Shown one piece after another: positions 1 through 8,188 of a stretch of DNA of 64,000 bases; within the stretch, counting starts at the first letter, position 1, and each line of letters begins with the position of its first letter. The position numbers and the translations under genes were made by a program. The DNA comes from JADFWK01 sp035527895 (GTDB lineage: Bacteria; Desulfobacterota; DSM-4660; Desulfatiglandales; B25-G16). The DNA is taken from assembly GCA_035527895.1 (NCBI GenBank), contig DATKZQ010000081.1, positions 3,031 through 67,030 of the forward strand. The letters run 5' to 3'. A model generated the notes under the pieces. The model ran no database searches. It saw nothing but the letters and a program-made list of their open reading frames with translations, and had not been told where the DNA came from.

Positions 1-2
1 TG

Positions 3-425
3 AGGGAAAAACTGGGCCCAATCCTCTTTCAGCTGCCGCCCTCTCTTTCCTTTGATGAAACGGTATTGTCCGGCTTTTGCAAAACCCTCTTCGGCAACCA
101 CCGTTACGTCCTGGAGGTGCGACATCCGAGCTGGGCGGACCACAGGGCGCTGGGAATCCTCAAAGATCACAACATCGCCCTGTGTATCTCGGATACGGCC
201 GGCCGCTACCCGTATATCGAAGAGGATACAGCCGGCTTCATATATATCAGGCTTCACGGTTCCAAAACGCTCTACACCTCCGAATACACCGAAGAAGAGC
301 TTCGGGCTTACGCCGGGAAAATAAAAGGCTGGTCAAAGGATACCTACGTCTACTTTGACAACGATTACAACGGCTATGCAGTCAAAAACGCACGGCGCTT
401 GAAGGAAATCCTGGGGCTATTGTGA
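3..425 (+). CDS. DUF72 (YecE-like) family protein, 5'-truncated by the window edge
   Basis: The reading frame is already open at the first bases, so the N-terminus lies outside the window. The visible ~140 residues contain the family's LGPxLFQLPP stretch near the start, then VLEVRHPSW and a C-terminal YVYFDNDYNGYAVKNA segment. All are typical of DUF72/YecE TIM-barrel proteins, whose biochemical role is not established. The gene ends 12 bases before the radical SAM gene, whose ribosome-binding site overlaps this stop codon, so the two are probably co-transcribed. Family assignment is firm; function is unknown. Confidence 0.85.
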   Translation, partial: REKLGPILFQLPPSLSFDETVLSGFCKTLFGNHRYVLEVRHPSWADHRALGILKDHNIALCISDTAGRYPYIEEDTAGFIYIRLHGSKTLYTSEYTEEELRAYAGKIKGWSKDTYVYFDNDYNGYAVKNARRLKEILGLL

Positions 426-437
426 GGTAGTGATCAA

Positions 438-1532
438 ATGGGTGATTGCAGATACTGCGGTGTCTCTTCACCGCTTATCTCAAAGGCTATTGGGGTCTGT
501 TTGACCTGCCTGAGGGCCGGCCATGACAGTCTGGCCGAGCACCTTGTCGAGGTCCACCAAAAATCGAGGGAACCATTTGGCCTCCCGGCCGTGCCTCCAC
601 AAGACCCGGAAGGAATCATCTGCCAACTGTGTGCGAACGCATGCCAGATTGCCGAAGGTGGTATTGGGTACTGCGGCGTCAGGTTTGTTTCGGGTGGCAG
701 GATAAGAGGTGGCACAAAAGAGGCCACTGTAGACTGGTATTTCGATCCCCTGCCGACTAACTGTGTTGCCGATTGGGTGTGCCCCGGAGGCACGGGCACG
801 GGATACCCGCACTATGCATACACACAGGGCCCGGAGCATGGCTACAAGAACCTTGCGGTCTTTTACAATGGCTGCTCCTTTAACTGTCTGTACTGCCAGA
901 ACTGGCACTTCCGGGAGCGGCTCAGCAACGAGACGCGGGTAGGGGTTGCTGACCTGGCCGGCTCAGTAGACCCGCAAACGGCGTGCATCTGTTACTTTGG
1001 GGGAGATCCGACGCCTCACCTTATTCACGCTCTTGCTGTGTCAAAAACAGCGATCAAAGAAACAAGGGGAAGGATCCTACGGATCTGCTGGGAAACCAAC
1101 GGCTCAATGAACCCGGGCTTGCTTTCCCAGATGATCCATATCTCGTTGGATACCGGAGGCTGTATCAAGTTCGATCTCAAGGCATGGACCCAGGCCCTGC
1201 ACCGAGCCCTGTGCGGCTTGAGCAATTCAAGGACCCTGGATAACTTCAAAAGGGTCGCCCAGAATATCGAAAAAAGGCCGGAGGTACCGCTCCTGGTCGC
1301 CAGCACCCTTCTGGTGCCGGGCTACATAGACGCCGAAGAGGTGTATAACATAGCCTCTTTCATCTGTTTGTGTAGCCCCCATATCCCTTACACACTGCTG
1401 GGTTTCTATCCCCACTTCTTCATGGCCGATTTACCGAGAACCACCAGGATGCAAGCCGAGGAATGCCGTGATGCGGCCAGGCAGGCTGGTCTTACAAGGA
1501 TAAGGATTGGCAACGAGCATCTGCTCCGTTAG
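438..1532 (+). CDS. Radical SAM protein, PflA/AmmeMemoRadiSam-like
   Basis: A 364-residue protein. C146, C150 and C153 form the CxxxCxxC motif that binds the 4Fe-4S cluster used to cleave S-adenosylmethionine. The following QNW and the CxxC-x3-C...GYCGVR block (C62, C65, C69, C79) resemble pyruvate-formate-lyase-activating-enzyme-like and AmmeMemoRadiSam proteins. An extra N-terminal pair of CxxC motifs (C4/C7, C21/C24) suggests a small zinc-ribbon or auxiliary-cluster domain. The ATG is preceded by GAGGT overlapping the upstream DUF72 stop. Its substrate cannot be read from sequence. It converges with lspA, 18 bases apart. Confidence 0.8.
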   Translation: MGDCRYCGVSSPLISKAIGVCLTCLRAGHDSLAEHLVEVHQKSREPFGLPAVPPQDPEGIICQLCANACQIAEGGIGYCGVRFVSGGRIRGGTKEATVDWYFDPLPTNCVADWVCPGGTGTGYPHYAYTQGPEHGYKNLAVFYNGCSFNCLYCQNWHFRERLSNETRVGVADLAGSVDPQTACICYFGGDPTPHLIHALAVSKTAIKETRGRILRICWETNGSMNPGLLSQMIHISLDTGGCIKFDLKAWTQALHRALCGLSNSRTLDNFKRVAQNIEKRPEVPLLVASTLLVPGYIDAEEVYNIASFICLCSPHIPYTLLGFYPHFFMADLPRTTRMQAEECRDAARQAGLTRIRIGNEHLLR

Positions 1533-1550
1533 ACTGGCAGGATAGGGGGT

Positions 1551-2045
1551 TTAAGGGCTCTTCCCGGAGAGGCTTTTGCCCAGAACCAGATTCAGCAAGA
1601 GCCAGAGCGTGCCCATGGTGACGGCGGAATCGGCCAGGTTGAATGCGGGCCAGTGGTACCCCTTTATGGAGAAATCCAGGAAATCGATCACAAACCCAAG
1701 ACGTATCCTGTCCACGAGATTGCCCACTGCCCCTCCAAGGATGAGGGCAAGCCCCACGGTCAGCCATTTCTGATCCCTTCTGGCCCGCCAAAAAAACACC
1801 ACTATCACCAGGATGGCTGCCAAGGTTGCCCCCATGAGCAGGTAGGCGGCAACGTGAGATCTGCTTTGCCCGAGAATCCCGAAGGCCATCCCTTTGTTCT
1901 TGACCAGTACCAGGTCCAAGAACCCCGGGATTACGGAATGGGCCTGATACGGCTCCAGTTGGGCAACCATGAACCACTTGGACACCTGATCCAGGAGCAC
2001 AACGATCAGCGCCGACAGGGTAAAGAGGAGATAATCCCGTTTCAC
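1551..2045 (-). CDS. lspA: Lipoprotein signal peptidase (signal peptidase II)
   Basis: A 164-residue inner-membrane aspartyl protease that removes signal peptides from diacylglyceryl-prolipoproteins. About four hydrophobic segments are present. The two catalytic-Asp motifs are visible: GGAVGNLVDR at about residues 105-114, and VIDFLDF shortly after. The start codon is GTG, three bases after the ileS stop, so the two are translationally coupled. The ileS-lspA pair is a common bacterial arrangement. The small lipoprotein at about 5.1 kb would be one of its substrates. Confidence 0.95.
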   Translation of the reverse strand: MKRDYLLFTLSALIVVLLDQVSKWFMVAQLEPYQAHSVIPGFLDLVLVKNKGMAFGILGQSRSHVAAYLLMGATLAAILVIVVFFWRARRDQKWLTVGLALILGGAVGNLVDRIRLGFVIDFLDFSIKGYHWPAFNLADSAVTMGTLWLLLNLVLGKSLSGKSP

Positions 2046-2048
2046 CGC

Positions 2049-4853
2049 TTATGGCTCTACCGCTATTTCTTTGATAACCTTCCTACATCGGTCACACAGG
2101 GTACGGTGCTCTGCATCTTGTCCGACAGCAGGATCGTGCACCCAACACCGCTCGCATTTGAGGAACCGTGAAGGTACAACCTGGATTACCAAACCAGGGT
2201 AGTCCTGGCTTTCGTAACCTGTTTCAACGGCCCCCTCATCGACAAATTCAACGGCCGACACAATGCAGATCGATCGTAATTCATCCCGGTAATCCTGTAC
2301 TGATTTCAGAAGTTCGGGTGAAAGGGCCACTGTCACCGATGCATCCAGAGAGTGGCCGATAACCTTGTCCTGACGGGCCAGCTCAAGGGCCTTGGTGATC
2401 TCTTTTCTGACCCCTAAGAGCAGGTCCCACCGCTCAATCAGCGATGCGTCCATGTAATCATCCCTGGCAGGGTTAAACTGGGCCGCATGGACGCTCACGG
2501 GCTTGTCCTTGTTAGGGAGATGGGCCCACACCTCCTCTGCCGTAAAGGGTATAATAGGGGCTACCAGCTTCACGAGACCTTCCAGGATCTCGTTCATAAC
2601 CGTCTGAGCAGACCTTCTCTCTCGCGAATCAACGGCCCTTGTATAGAGCCTGTCCTTCAGAACATCCAGGTAAAAGGACGAGAGGGTGAGCACACACAGA
2701 TTATAGATCGCCTGATAGATAGCATGATACTCATACCGCTGGTACGATCTCAATACCGACTTTGTTAATTCCTGAAACTTGTGGAGTGCCCATCTGTCAA
2801 GCTCAAGCAGATCCCCGTAGGAAACGCTGTCTCGAGAGGGGTCAAAATCGGTGAGATTTCCCACCAAGTACCTGAACGTATTCCTGAGCCTCCGGTAAGC
2901 CTCGGTCAATCTGTCCAAGATCTCTTGGGACAGCCGTATGTCACCCCGGTAGTCCTCTGAGGCAACCCACAGTCTCAATATCTCCGCGCCATGCTTATTG
3001 ATGACCTCTTCAGGGGAGATCACATTTCCCCTGGATTTGGACATCTTTCTTCCGCTTCCATCAACGACAAACCCGTGGGTCAGGACGGACTTGAAAGGGG
3101 CCTGATCACGTGTGCCCACCGAACACAAGAGCGAGCTATGGAACCAACCCCTATGCTGATCGCTTCCTTCCAGGTACATATCGGCGGGATATCGCAGATA
3201 GTCGGATCGTCGCTCAAGGACCGTAAAGCTGACGCCCGAATCAAACCACACATCGAGTATGTCTGTCTCTTTTCTGAAGCTGTTTCCATTGCAATTGGGG
3301 CACGTGGTTCCTGCCGGCAGGAGTTCATCAGGAGAAAGGTCAAACCAAACATCCGTGCCGTGTTGTTCCACAAGCCCTGCCACATGATCGACTATCTCCT
3401 CGGTGATGAGGTGATTACCACATGTACGGCAGTAGAAAATGGTTATGGGAACGCCCCACGAGCGCTGCCGTGAGACACACCAATCGGGCCGGTTCTCCAC
3501 AAGGCCGTAAATCCGTTCTTCGCCCCAGCTGGGGATCCACTCAACCCCTCTGATGGCCTCAAGGGATTTCTCTCGCAACCCAGCCTTATCCATGGAGATA
3601 AACCACTGCTCCGTAGCCCTGAATATGACGGGGTTCTTGCACCTCCAGCAGTGAGGATAGGAATGGGTGAGGGGCTCATCTTTCAGCAGCATCCCTAACT
3701 CGGCCAGCTTGTCCATGACCGGCCTGTTGGCATCAAAGACCTCCATGCCGGCGAAAAACTCCACCTCCTCGGTAAATCTCCCCTTATCGTCAAGGGGTGA
3801 ATATATATCGAGGTTGTACTGCAACCCGCTTTCGTAGTCCTCCTGGCCGTGACCCGGGGCAGTGTGAACACACCCGGTACCTACATCCAGGGTAACATAA
3901 TCGGCAAGAATGATTACCGACTCCCTGTCATATATGGGGTGCTTTGCCTTGAGGCCTTCCAGCTCTCGGGCATCGAGCCGATCCAAAACGCTATACTCCT
4001 CAATGCCCACTGAATCTACGAAAGCCTCCAAGAGATCTTCAGCGAGTATGAGCACACCGTATGTCGGGGTATCGATAGCCACATAGGGCAAATCGGGATG
4101 GATGGCCACAGCCAGATTTGAAGGTATGGTCCACGGCGTCGTGGTCCATATTGCTATGTAGATCTCTTTGCCTGCAAGGGCCGGGTGGCTAGCCGTTACG
4201 TCTGATATCATGGGGAACCTGACATAGATCGACGGTGAGGTATCATCCTCGTATTCGACCTCCGCCTCTGCCAGGGCGGTGCTGCAGGAGTTACACCAGT
4301 AAACGGGTTTCTTGCTCTTGATGAGGCTCCCGTTGAGGGCAAACTTGCCGAACTCCCGGACTATAGTAGCCTCATACTTATAGTTCATGGTCAAATACGG
4401 ATTATCCCACTCGCCAAAAACGCCAAGCCTCTTGAACTCATCACGCTGTATCCCTATGAAGCGCTCGGCAAACCGGCGGCACCTTTTTCTGACGTCCGAT
4501 TGGGCCATCTGCAGCTTCTTGTCGCCAAGCTCCTGATCTACCTGCCATTCTATGGGAAGCCCATGGCAGTCCCATCCGGGCACGTAAGGAACATCGTAAC
4601 CGTTCATCTGCTTGGATTTGATAATGATGTCCTTCAGGATCTTATTGAATGCCGTTCCCATATGAATATGGCCGTTGGCATAGGGAGGCCCGTCGTGGAG
4701 AATATAGAGGGGTTTTCCCCGGGAGGAATCCCGTATAACCTTGTAGATGTCCTGCTTTTCCCATTCTTTCAGTATTTCAGGCTCTTTCTGAACCAGGTTT
4801 GCCTTCATGGGGAAATCGGTTTTAGGAAGATTGAGCGTTTTCTTGTAATCCAT
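2049..4853 (-). CDS. ileS: Isoleucine--tRNA ligase
   Basis: 934 residues, the usual length for bacterial IleRS. It charges tRNA(Ile) in the cytoplasm. The class I HIGH motif appears as HIHM at residues 62-65, followed by the editing (CP1) region; KMSKS is present in the GRKMSKSRGN stretch around residue 600. The C-terminus has a CxxC...CxxC zinc finger (CERC and CDRC) typical of the bacterial short-anticodon-binding type. The gene begins an ileS-lspA operon. I looked for a T-box leader upstream and did not see one. Confidence 0.97.
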   Translation of the reverse strand: MDYKKTLNLPKTDFPMKANLVQKEPEILKEWEKQDIYKVIRDSSRGKPLYILHDGPPYANGHIHMGTAFNKILKDIIIKSKQMNGYDVPYVPGWDCHGLPIEWQVDQELGDKKLQMAQSDVRKRCRRFAERFIGIQRDEFKRLGVFGEWDNPYLTMNYKYEATIVREFGKFALNGSLIKSKKPVYWCNSCSTALAEAEVEYEDDTSPSIYVRFPMISDVTASHPALAGKEIYIAIWTTTPWTIPSNLAVAIHPDLPYVAIDTPTYGVLILAEDLLEAFVDSVGIEEYSVLDRLDARELEGLKAKHPIYDRESVIILADYVTLDVGTGCVHTAPGHGQEDYESGLQYNLDIYSPLDDKGRFTEEVEFFAGMEVFDANRPVMDKLAELGMLLKDEPLTHSYPHCWRCKNPVIFRATEQWFISMDKAGLREKSLEAIRGVEWIPSWGEERIYGLVENRPDWCVSRQRSWGVPITIFYCRTCGNHLITEEIVDHVAGLVEQHGTDVWFDLSPDELLPAGTTCPNCNGNSFRKETDILDVWFDSGVSFTVLERRSDYLRYPADMYLEGSDQHRGWFHSSLLCSVGTRDQAPFKSVLTHGFVVDGSGRKMSKSRGNVISPEEVINKHGAEILRLWVASEDYRGDIRLSQEILDRLTEAYRRLRNTFRYLVGNLTDFDPSRDSVSYGDLLELDRWALHKFQELTKSVLRSYQRYEYHAIYQAIYNLCVLTLSSFYLDVLKDRLYTRAVDSRERRSAQTVMNEILEGLVKLVAPIIPFTAEEVWAHLPNKDKPVSVHAAQFNPARDDYMDASLIERWDLLLGVRKEITKALELARQDKVIGHSLDASVTVALSPELLKSVQDYRDELRSICIVSAVEFVDEGAVETGYESQDYPGLVIQVVPSRFLKCERCWVHDPAVGQDAEHRTLCDRCRKVIKEIAVEP

Positions 4854-4971
4854 TATGAGTCTCTCTGATCAACAAGCCATGAAACAAATAAGAATAAATC
4901 TCTTTTAATTACCGGCAATTAAAAAATGTTGAATAACAGATATGTTTTGTCAAGTCAATGTCAATATTTTA

Positions 4972-4999
4972 TTGACTTACAGCCCAAAACAGGTATTCT
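4972..4999 (+). promoter_or_regulatory. Probable sigma-70-type promoter for the DUF3568 lipoprotein gene
   Basis: TTGACT (4972-4977) and TATTCT (4994-4999) are separated by 16 bases, about 60 bases upstream of the lipoprotein start, within an AT-rich divergent intergenic region shared with ileS. This is motif matching only. Confidence 0.4.
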
Positions 5000-5057
5000 T
5001 TGTTCGCACATCACGGTAACCTTATTGCCGTTTCTTTGTTTCTGATTGGGGGTTGAA

Positions 5058-5462
5058 ATGAGAAATTTAGGGATTATGTTTCTCCTGTTTGTTTCCGTTT
5101 TGACTTTAAGCAGTTGCTATCCCCTGGCCTTAGTTGCGGTTGGTGGCGCTGCAGGGGTGGGTGGCTATCAATACTACCAAGACAAAGGGGTCTTGGAGGC
5201 ACGCATCTATCACCCGTACCGTGCGGTATGGGATGCTACCCTTAGGGCTCTCGAAGATCTGGGGTATGCGATAGAAAGCGCCCAGCAAGAGCCATCGGCC
5301 GGAAAGGTGATGGCCAAAGGTGAAGACAATACACCTGTTGTGGTTACCCTTGAATATGAATCAGACAGCATCACCAAGGCAGCTATCAGGGTCGGTCATC
5401 TGGGCGACAAAGATGCCTCCTTGGCCATTAAGGAGCAGATCCAAAAAACGTTGCCCCAGTAA
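5058..5462 (+). CDS. DUF3568-family lipoprotein
   Basis: 134 residues from the ATG at 5058, which has a GGGGG-type ribosome-binding site just upstream; an upstream TTG at 5046 is possible but less likely. The first 20 residues form a lipoprotein signal with lipobox LSSC, giving a lipidated Cys20. A glycine-rich stretch follows, then a globular region (YRAVWDATLRALEDLGY) typical of DUF3568, a family of unknown function common in Desulfobacterota. Probably outer-membrane or periplasmic. The gene is monocistronic, with its own terminator. Confidence 0.8.
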   Translation: MRNLGIMFLLFVSVLTLSSCYPLALVAVGGAAGVGGYQYYQDKGVLEARIYHPYRAVWDATLRALEDLGYAIESAQQEPSAGKVMAKGEDNTPVVVTLEYESDSITKAAIRVGHLGDKDASLAIKEQIQKTLPQ

Positions 5463-5501
5463 TCTATCTGACCGTTTCGACTTACCAACACTGAGTGAAC
5501 A

Positions 5502-5530
5502 GCCGGCCCCTTTGAAAGGCCGGTTTTGTT
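5502..5530 (+). terminator. Rho-independent terminator after the DUF3568 gene
   Basis: CCGGCC (5503-5508) pairs with GGCCGG (5518-5523) across a 9-base loop and is followed by TTTTGTTT. It separates the lipoprotein gene from thi4. Confidence 0.75.
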
Positions 5531-5600
5531 TAGCCAATAGCGGCTTAGAGGCTATGGCAGATAAGGGGTTATTACCTCTGAGTTTTTGCGGGAGGAAAAA

Positions 5601-6392
5601 ATGAAAATAGATGATCTTGCCATTTCCAGATCTATTGTTGAATCATATGCTGAGAAGTTTCTCGGATCTCTAGCTATCGACGTAGCCCTCGTGGGGGCGG
5701 GTCCTGCCAATCTCATTGCCGGTTACTACCTTGCCAAGGCAGGCCATAAGGCAGCCATATTCGAGTCGAAGCTTTCTCCTGGCGGCGGCATGTGGGGCGG
5801 CGGCATGATGTTCAACGAGATCGTGGTTCAGGATGATGCCATTCCTATCGTGGAGGAGATGGGCATCACCTTTCGCCCTAGGACGGCTGGCTACTACACT
5901 ATGGACAGCGTTGAAGCCACCTCTACCATTATCTCAAAGTGTGTCAGCGCCGGAACAGTGATCTTCAACCTGATAAAGGTGACGGACGTGTTGTTCAGGG
6001 AAGAGGCCGGGCAACCCAGGGTAGCGGGGCTTGTCATTAGTTGGTCTCCTGTAGAGACCCTGGGGCTTCACGTAGACCCCCTTAGCATCAAGGCCTCATT
6101 CGTGGTAGACGGGACAGGCCACCCGGCCGATATTTGCAGGACCGTAACCCGAAAGATGGGCGTATCGTTGAACACAAAAACGGGCGATGTGGTAGGGGAA
6201 ATGCCCCTGTGGGCCGAGAAGGGAGAGCAATTCACCGTGGCCAACACGGCCGAAGTGTTTCCGGGGCTTTACGTTGCCGGTATGGCCGCAAACAATGCAT
6301 TTGGCGGACCGAGAATGGGCCCCATTTTCGGCGGGATGTTGCTTTCCGGGAAAAAGGTGGCCGAGATCTTGGCAGGCAGGTTAAAGGGATAA
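5601..6392 (+). CDS. thi4: Thi4-type thiazole synthase, probably sulfide-dependent
   Basis: 263 residues from the ATG at 5601, which has a GGAGG site (5591-5595) at good spacing; an upstream TTG at 5586 is less likely. The protein makes the thiazole moiety of thiamine from NAD+ and glycine. Visible features are a Rossmann dinucleotide-binding motif (VGAGPANL), the GGGMWGGGMMFN stretch, and the C-terminal NAFGGPRMGPIFGGM signature. In yeast Thi4 a Cys after the conserved GH donates its own sulfur. Here the region reads GHPADICRTVTRK, with a Cys three positions earlier than expected. I therefore infer a catalytic, external-sulfide-using enzyme as in archaea and anaerobes. No TPP riboswitch was seen upstream. 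Confidence 0.88.
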   Translation: MKIDDLAISRSIVESYAEKFLGSLAIDVALVGAGPANLIAGYYLAKAGHKAAIFESKLSPGGGMWGGGMMFNEIVVQDDAIPIVEEMGITFRPRTAGYYTMDSVEATSTIISKCVSAGTVIFNLIKVTDVLFREEAGQPRVAGLVISWSPVETLGLHVDPLSIKASFVVDGTGHPADICRTVTRKMGVSLNTKTGDVVGEMPLWAEKGEQFTVANTAEVFPGLYVAGMAANNAFGGPRMGPIFGGMLLSGKKVAEILAGRLKG

Positions 6393-6422
6393 ATGACCAT
6401 ATTGGTCAGCAAGGGAAACGGG

Positions 6423-6766
6423 ATTAGTATGATTCAAAAGTGTTTGCTGAATGATGTAGTGCTTAGAGAACCTGCACATACTTACCGCTATCCGGTCATG
6501 CCCATTTTCTCAAGGCGATATCTATTGGCCTCAAGGGATGTGGTCACATAGGTGGGGTTTAGACGACCCAGACGGAGACTCCCAGGGCTTCCACGGCGTA
6601 AACCACACCTATGTGACCTATGCAAGGCCCGGTGGAATTCTTCTTAAGCTATCGCCCGCCTGCCTCGCCTGAGCGAGAGCGACCCGCCTGCCATTGCAAG
6701 GCACGAGCGGGCAGGTGGCGGGCAGGCCTTTCGAAAACAGCCATGACCTCCTTTGGCATGGTAACG
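6423..6766. repeat. Dispersed structured repeat, copy A (partner at 45543-45885)
   Basis: About 344 bp, colinear and strongly similar to a copy at 45.5 kb, in the same orientation. It predicts nested helices. A closing stem GGTCATG (6494-6500) pairs with CATGACC (6742-6748). GGCGATATCT pairs with AGCTATCGCC with one mismatch. A 20-bp stem spans about 6542-6561 and 6599-6618 with one mismatch. The 3' part is a GC-rich domain with a CTCGC/GCGAG hairpin. Two base pairs in the long stem differ from copy B by compensatory changes. A plus-strand frame of 44 codons (6538-6672) is open in both copies. No transposase and no flanking target duplication were recognised. The copy fills the gap between thi4 and mgtE. 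Confidence 0.8.
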
Positions 6767-6835
6767 TGCACTCACTATGGTTCATGCCAACACCTTTGAA
6801 GAATACCAAGGGATTTGTCAACCTTAAGGCTCAGC

Positions 6836-8188
6836 ATGGCTGAAACGGATTACAAAACACTTCGCGACAGGGTACAAAACCTGATCGAGGAAGAGGCCTC
6901 TCAGGATATAGAAAGGCTCATAGGAGAGCTGCATCCAGCCGATCTGGCCGATCTCATAGAGCATCTGGAGGACGATGAACGACTCAGCATCTTCCGGCTT
7001 CTCCCGCCTGAAAGGGCTGGCGAGGCCCTGATTGAGCTATCAGCCCCTTTGCAAGAGTCGCTTACGACCGAACTGGATGACGCGGTGCTGACCCAGATCC
7101 TCAACGAGCTAAACTCAGACGATGCAGCCGATATCTTCAGCCACCTCTCCCACGAAAGGGCCGAGAACATCATCAAGCTGGTCCGGCCAGAGGTATCCGA
7201 GGAACTGCACAAGCTCGTCGGCTACGAGACCGACACGGCCGGCGGAATCATGGCCCTGGAATTTGTATCGGTGAACGCTAATTCGACGATTCGAGAGGCG
7301 ATTCATAACATTCGAAAAAAGCGGGAAGAGGTTGAAAACCTGTACTACGTTTGGGTCGTGGACGATTCCGGCAGGCTGGCAGGGGCTGTTTCGATAAAGG
7401 ACCTGGTGCTGGAGCCTCGAGATCGGCTCATTAAAGACATCATGAACCCCGATGTCATTAGCGTGGATGTGAACACCGATCAGGAAGAGGTGGCCAGGAT
7501 CGTTAAACAGTACGACCTTGTCAACATACCGGTTATCAACGGTCACGACAGGCTCATTGGAAGAATTACCCACGACGATATCATAGATGTTATTGAGGAA
7601 GAGGCCAATGAGGATATCTCGCGCATGGGTGGTGTGCTGGATCAGGAAATTTCGGAGGAGTCCGCACTGAAGATCTCCCGGGCACGGCTACCCTGGCTTC
7701 TCCTAGGCCTCCTAGGGGGGCTTGTGTCCGCTCTTGTCATCAACCATTTTCACGGCTCCATAGAGAAGGTACTCGCCCTTTCATTCTTCATCCCCGTGAT
7801 TATGGCAATGGGCGGAAACACCGGTACCCAGGCCGCTACCGTGGTTATCAGGGGTCTGGCCACGGGCGAAATCAGCATCATTCGCACCGGCAGACGGCTC
7901 TTGACCGAATTGCGGGTGGCCTTGATTAACGGTATCCTGTGCGGTATTCTGCTGGGGCTGGTGGTGGCTTTCTGGTTATCCGACACGCAATTGGGTTTAG
8001 GTGTGGGGATCAGCCTGATCACGGTGATACTCTTTTCGGGCTCTTTTGGTGCCTTTGTCCCTTTTGTTCTGAAAAAATTCGATATCGACCCGGCCTTAGC
8101 TGCAGGCCCATTCATTACGACCTCGAACGATATACTCGGCCTCATGATATATCTCAGCATCGTCACCCAGTTCTTGGTGCCCGCTTAG
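6836..8188 (+). CDS. mgtE: Magnesium transporter MgtE
   Basis: 450 residues from the ATG at 6836 (AAGG seven bases upstream); an in-frame TTG at 6815 would add seven residues. Domain order is that of the MgtE channel family: an N-terminal superhelical MgtE-N domain (repeated LHPADLADLIEHL and LNSDDAADIF motifs), paired CBS domains (residues ~130-255) that sense cytosolic Mg2+, then five membrane segments with the pore-region motif MAMGGNTGTQ and a C-terminal ITTSNDILGL segment. It imports Mg2+ across the inner membrane. Its 3' end overlaps the convergent patatin gene by 26 bases. No M-box riboswitch was seen upstream. Confidence 0.95.
   Translation: MAETDYKTLRDRVQNLIEEEASQDIERLIGELHPADLADLIEHLEDDERLSIFRLLPPERAGEALIELSAPLQESLTTELDDAVLTQILNELNSDDAADIFSHLSHERAENIIKLVRPEVSEELHKLVGYETDTAGGIMALEFVSVNANSTIREAIHNIRKKREEVENLYYVWVVDDSGRLAGAVSIKDLVLEPRDRLIKDIMNPDVISVDVNTDQEEVARIVKQYDLVNIPVINGHDRLIGRITHDDIIDVIEEEANEDISRMGGVLDQEISEESALKISRARLPWLLLGLLGGLVSALVINHFHGSIEKVLALSFFIPVIMAMGGNTGTQAATVVIRGLATGEISIIRTGRRLLTELRVALINGILCGILLGLVVAFWLSDTQLGLGVGISLITVILFSGSFGAFVPFVLKKFDIDPALAAGPFITTSNDILGLMIYLSIVTQFLVPA

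Noticed and set aside
4854..4971. Possible T-box leader upstream of ileS
   Set aside because: The leader is too short and the T-box sequence and specifier loop are absent.
5463..5600. Possible TPP riboswitch upstream of thi4
   Set aside because: The gap holds a terminator and a ribosome-binding site; the conserved THI-box CUGAGA and GGGGUG-type blocks were not found in the right arrangement.
6423..6766. Interpretation of the structured repeat as an IscB omega-RNA (HEARO) or SRP/6S RNA
   Set aside because: No IscB or TnpB gene is nearby, the Shine-Dalgarno-like end is on the wrong side for an omega-RNA, and the conserved SRP loop and 6S features are absent.
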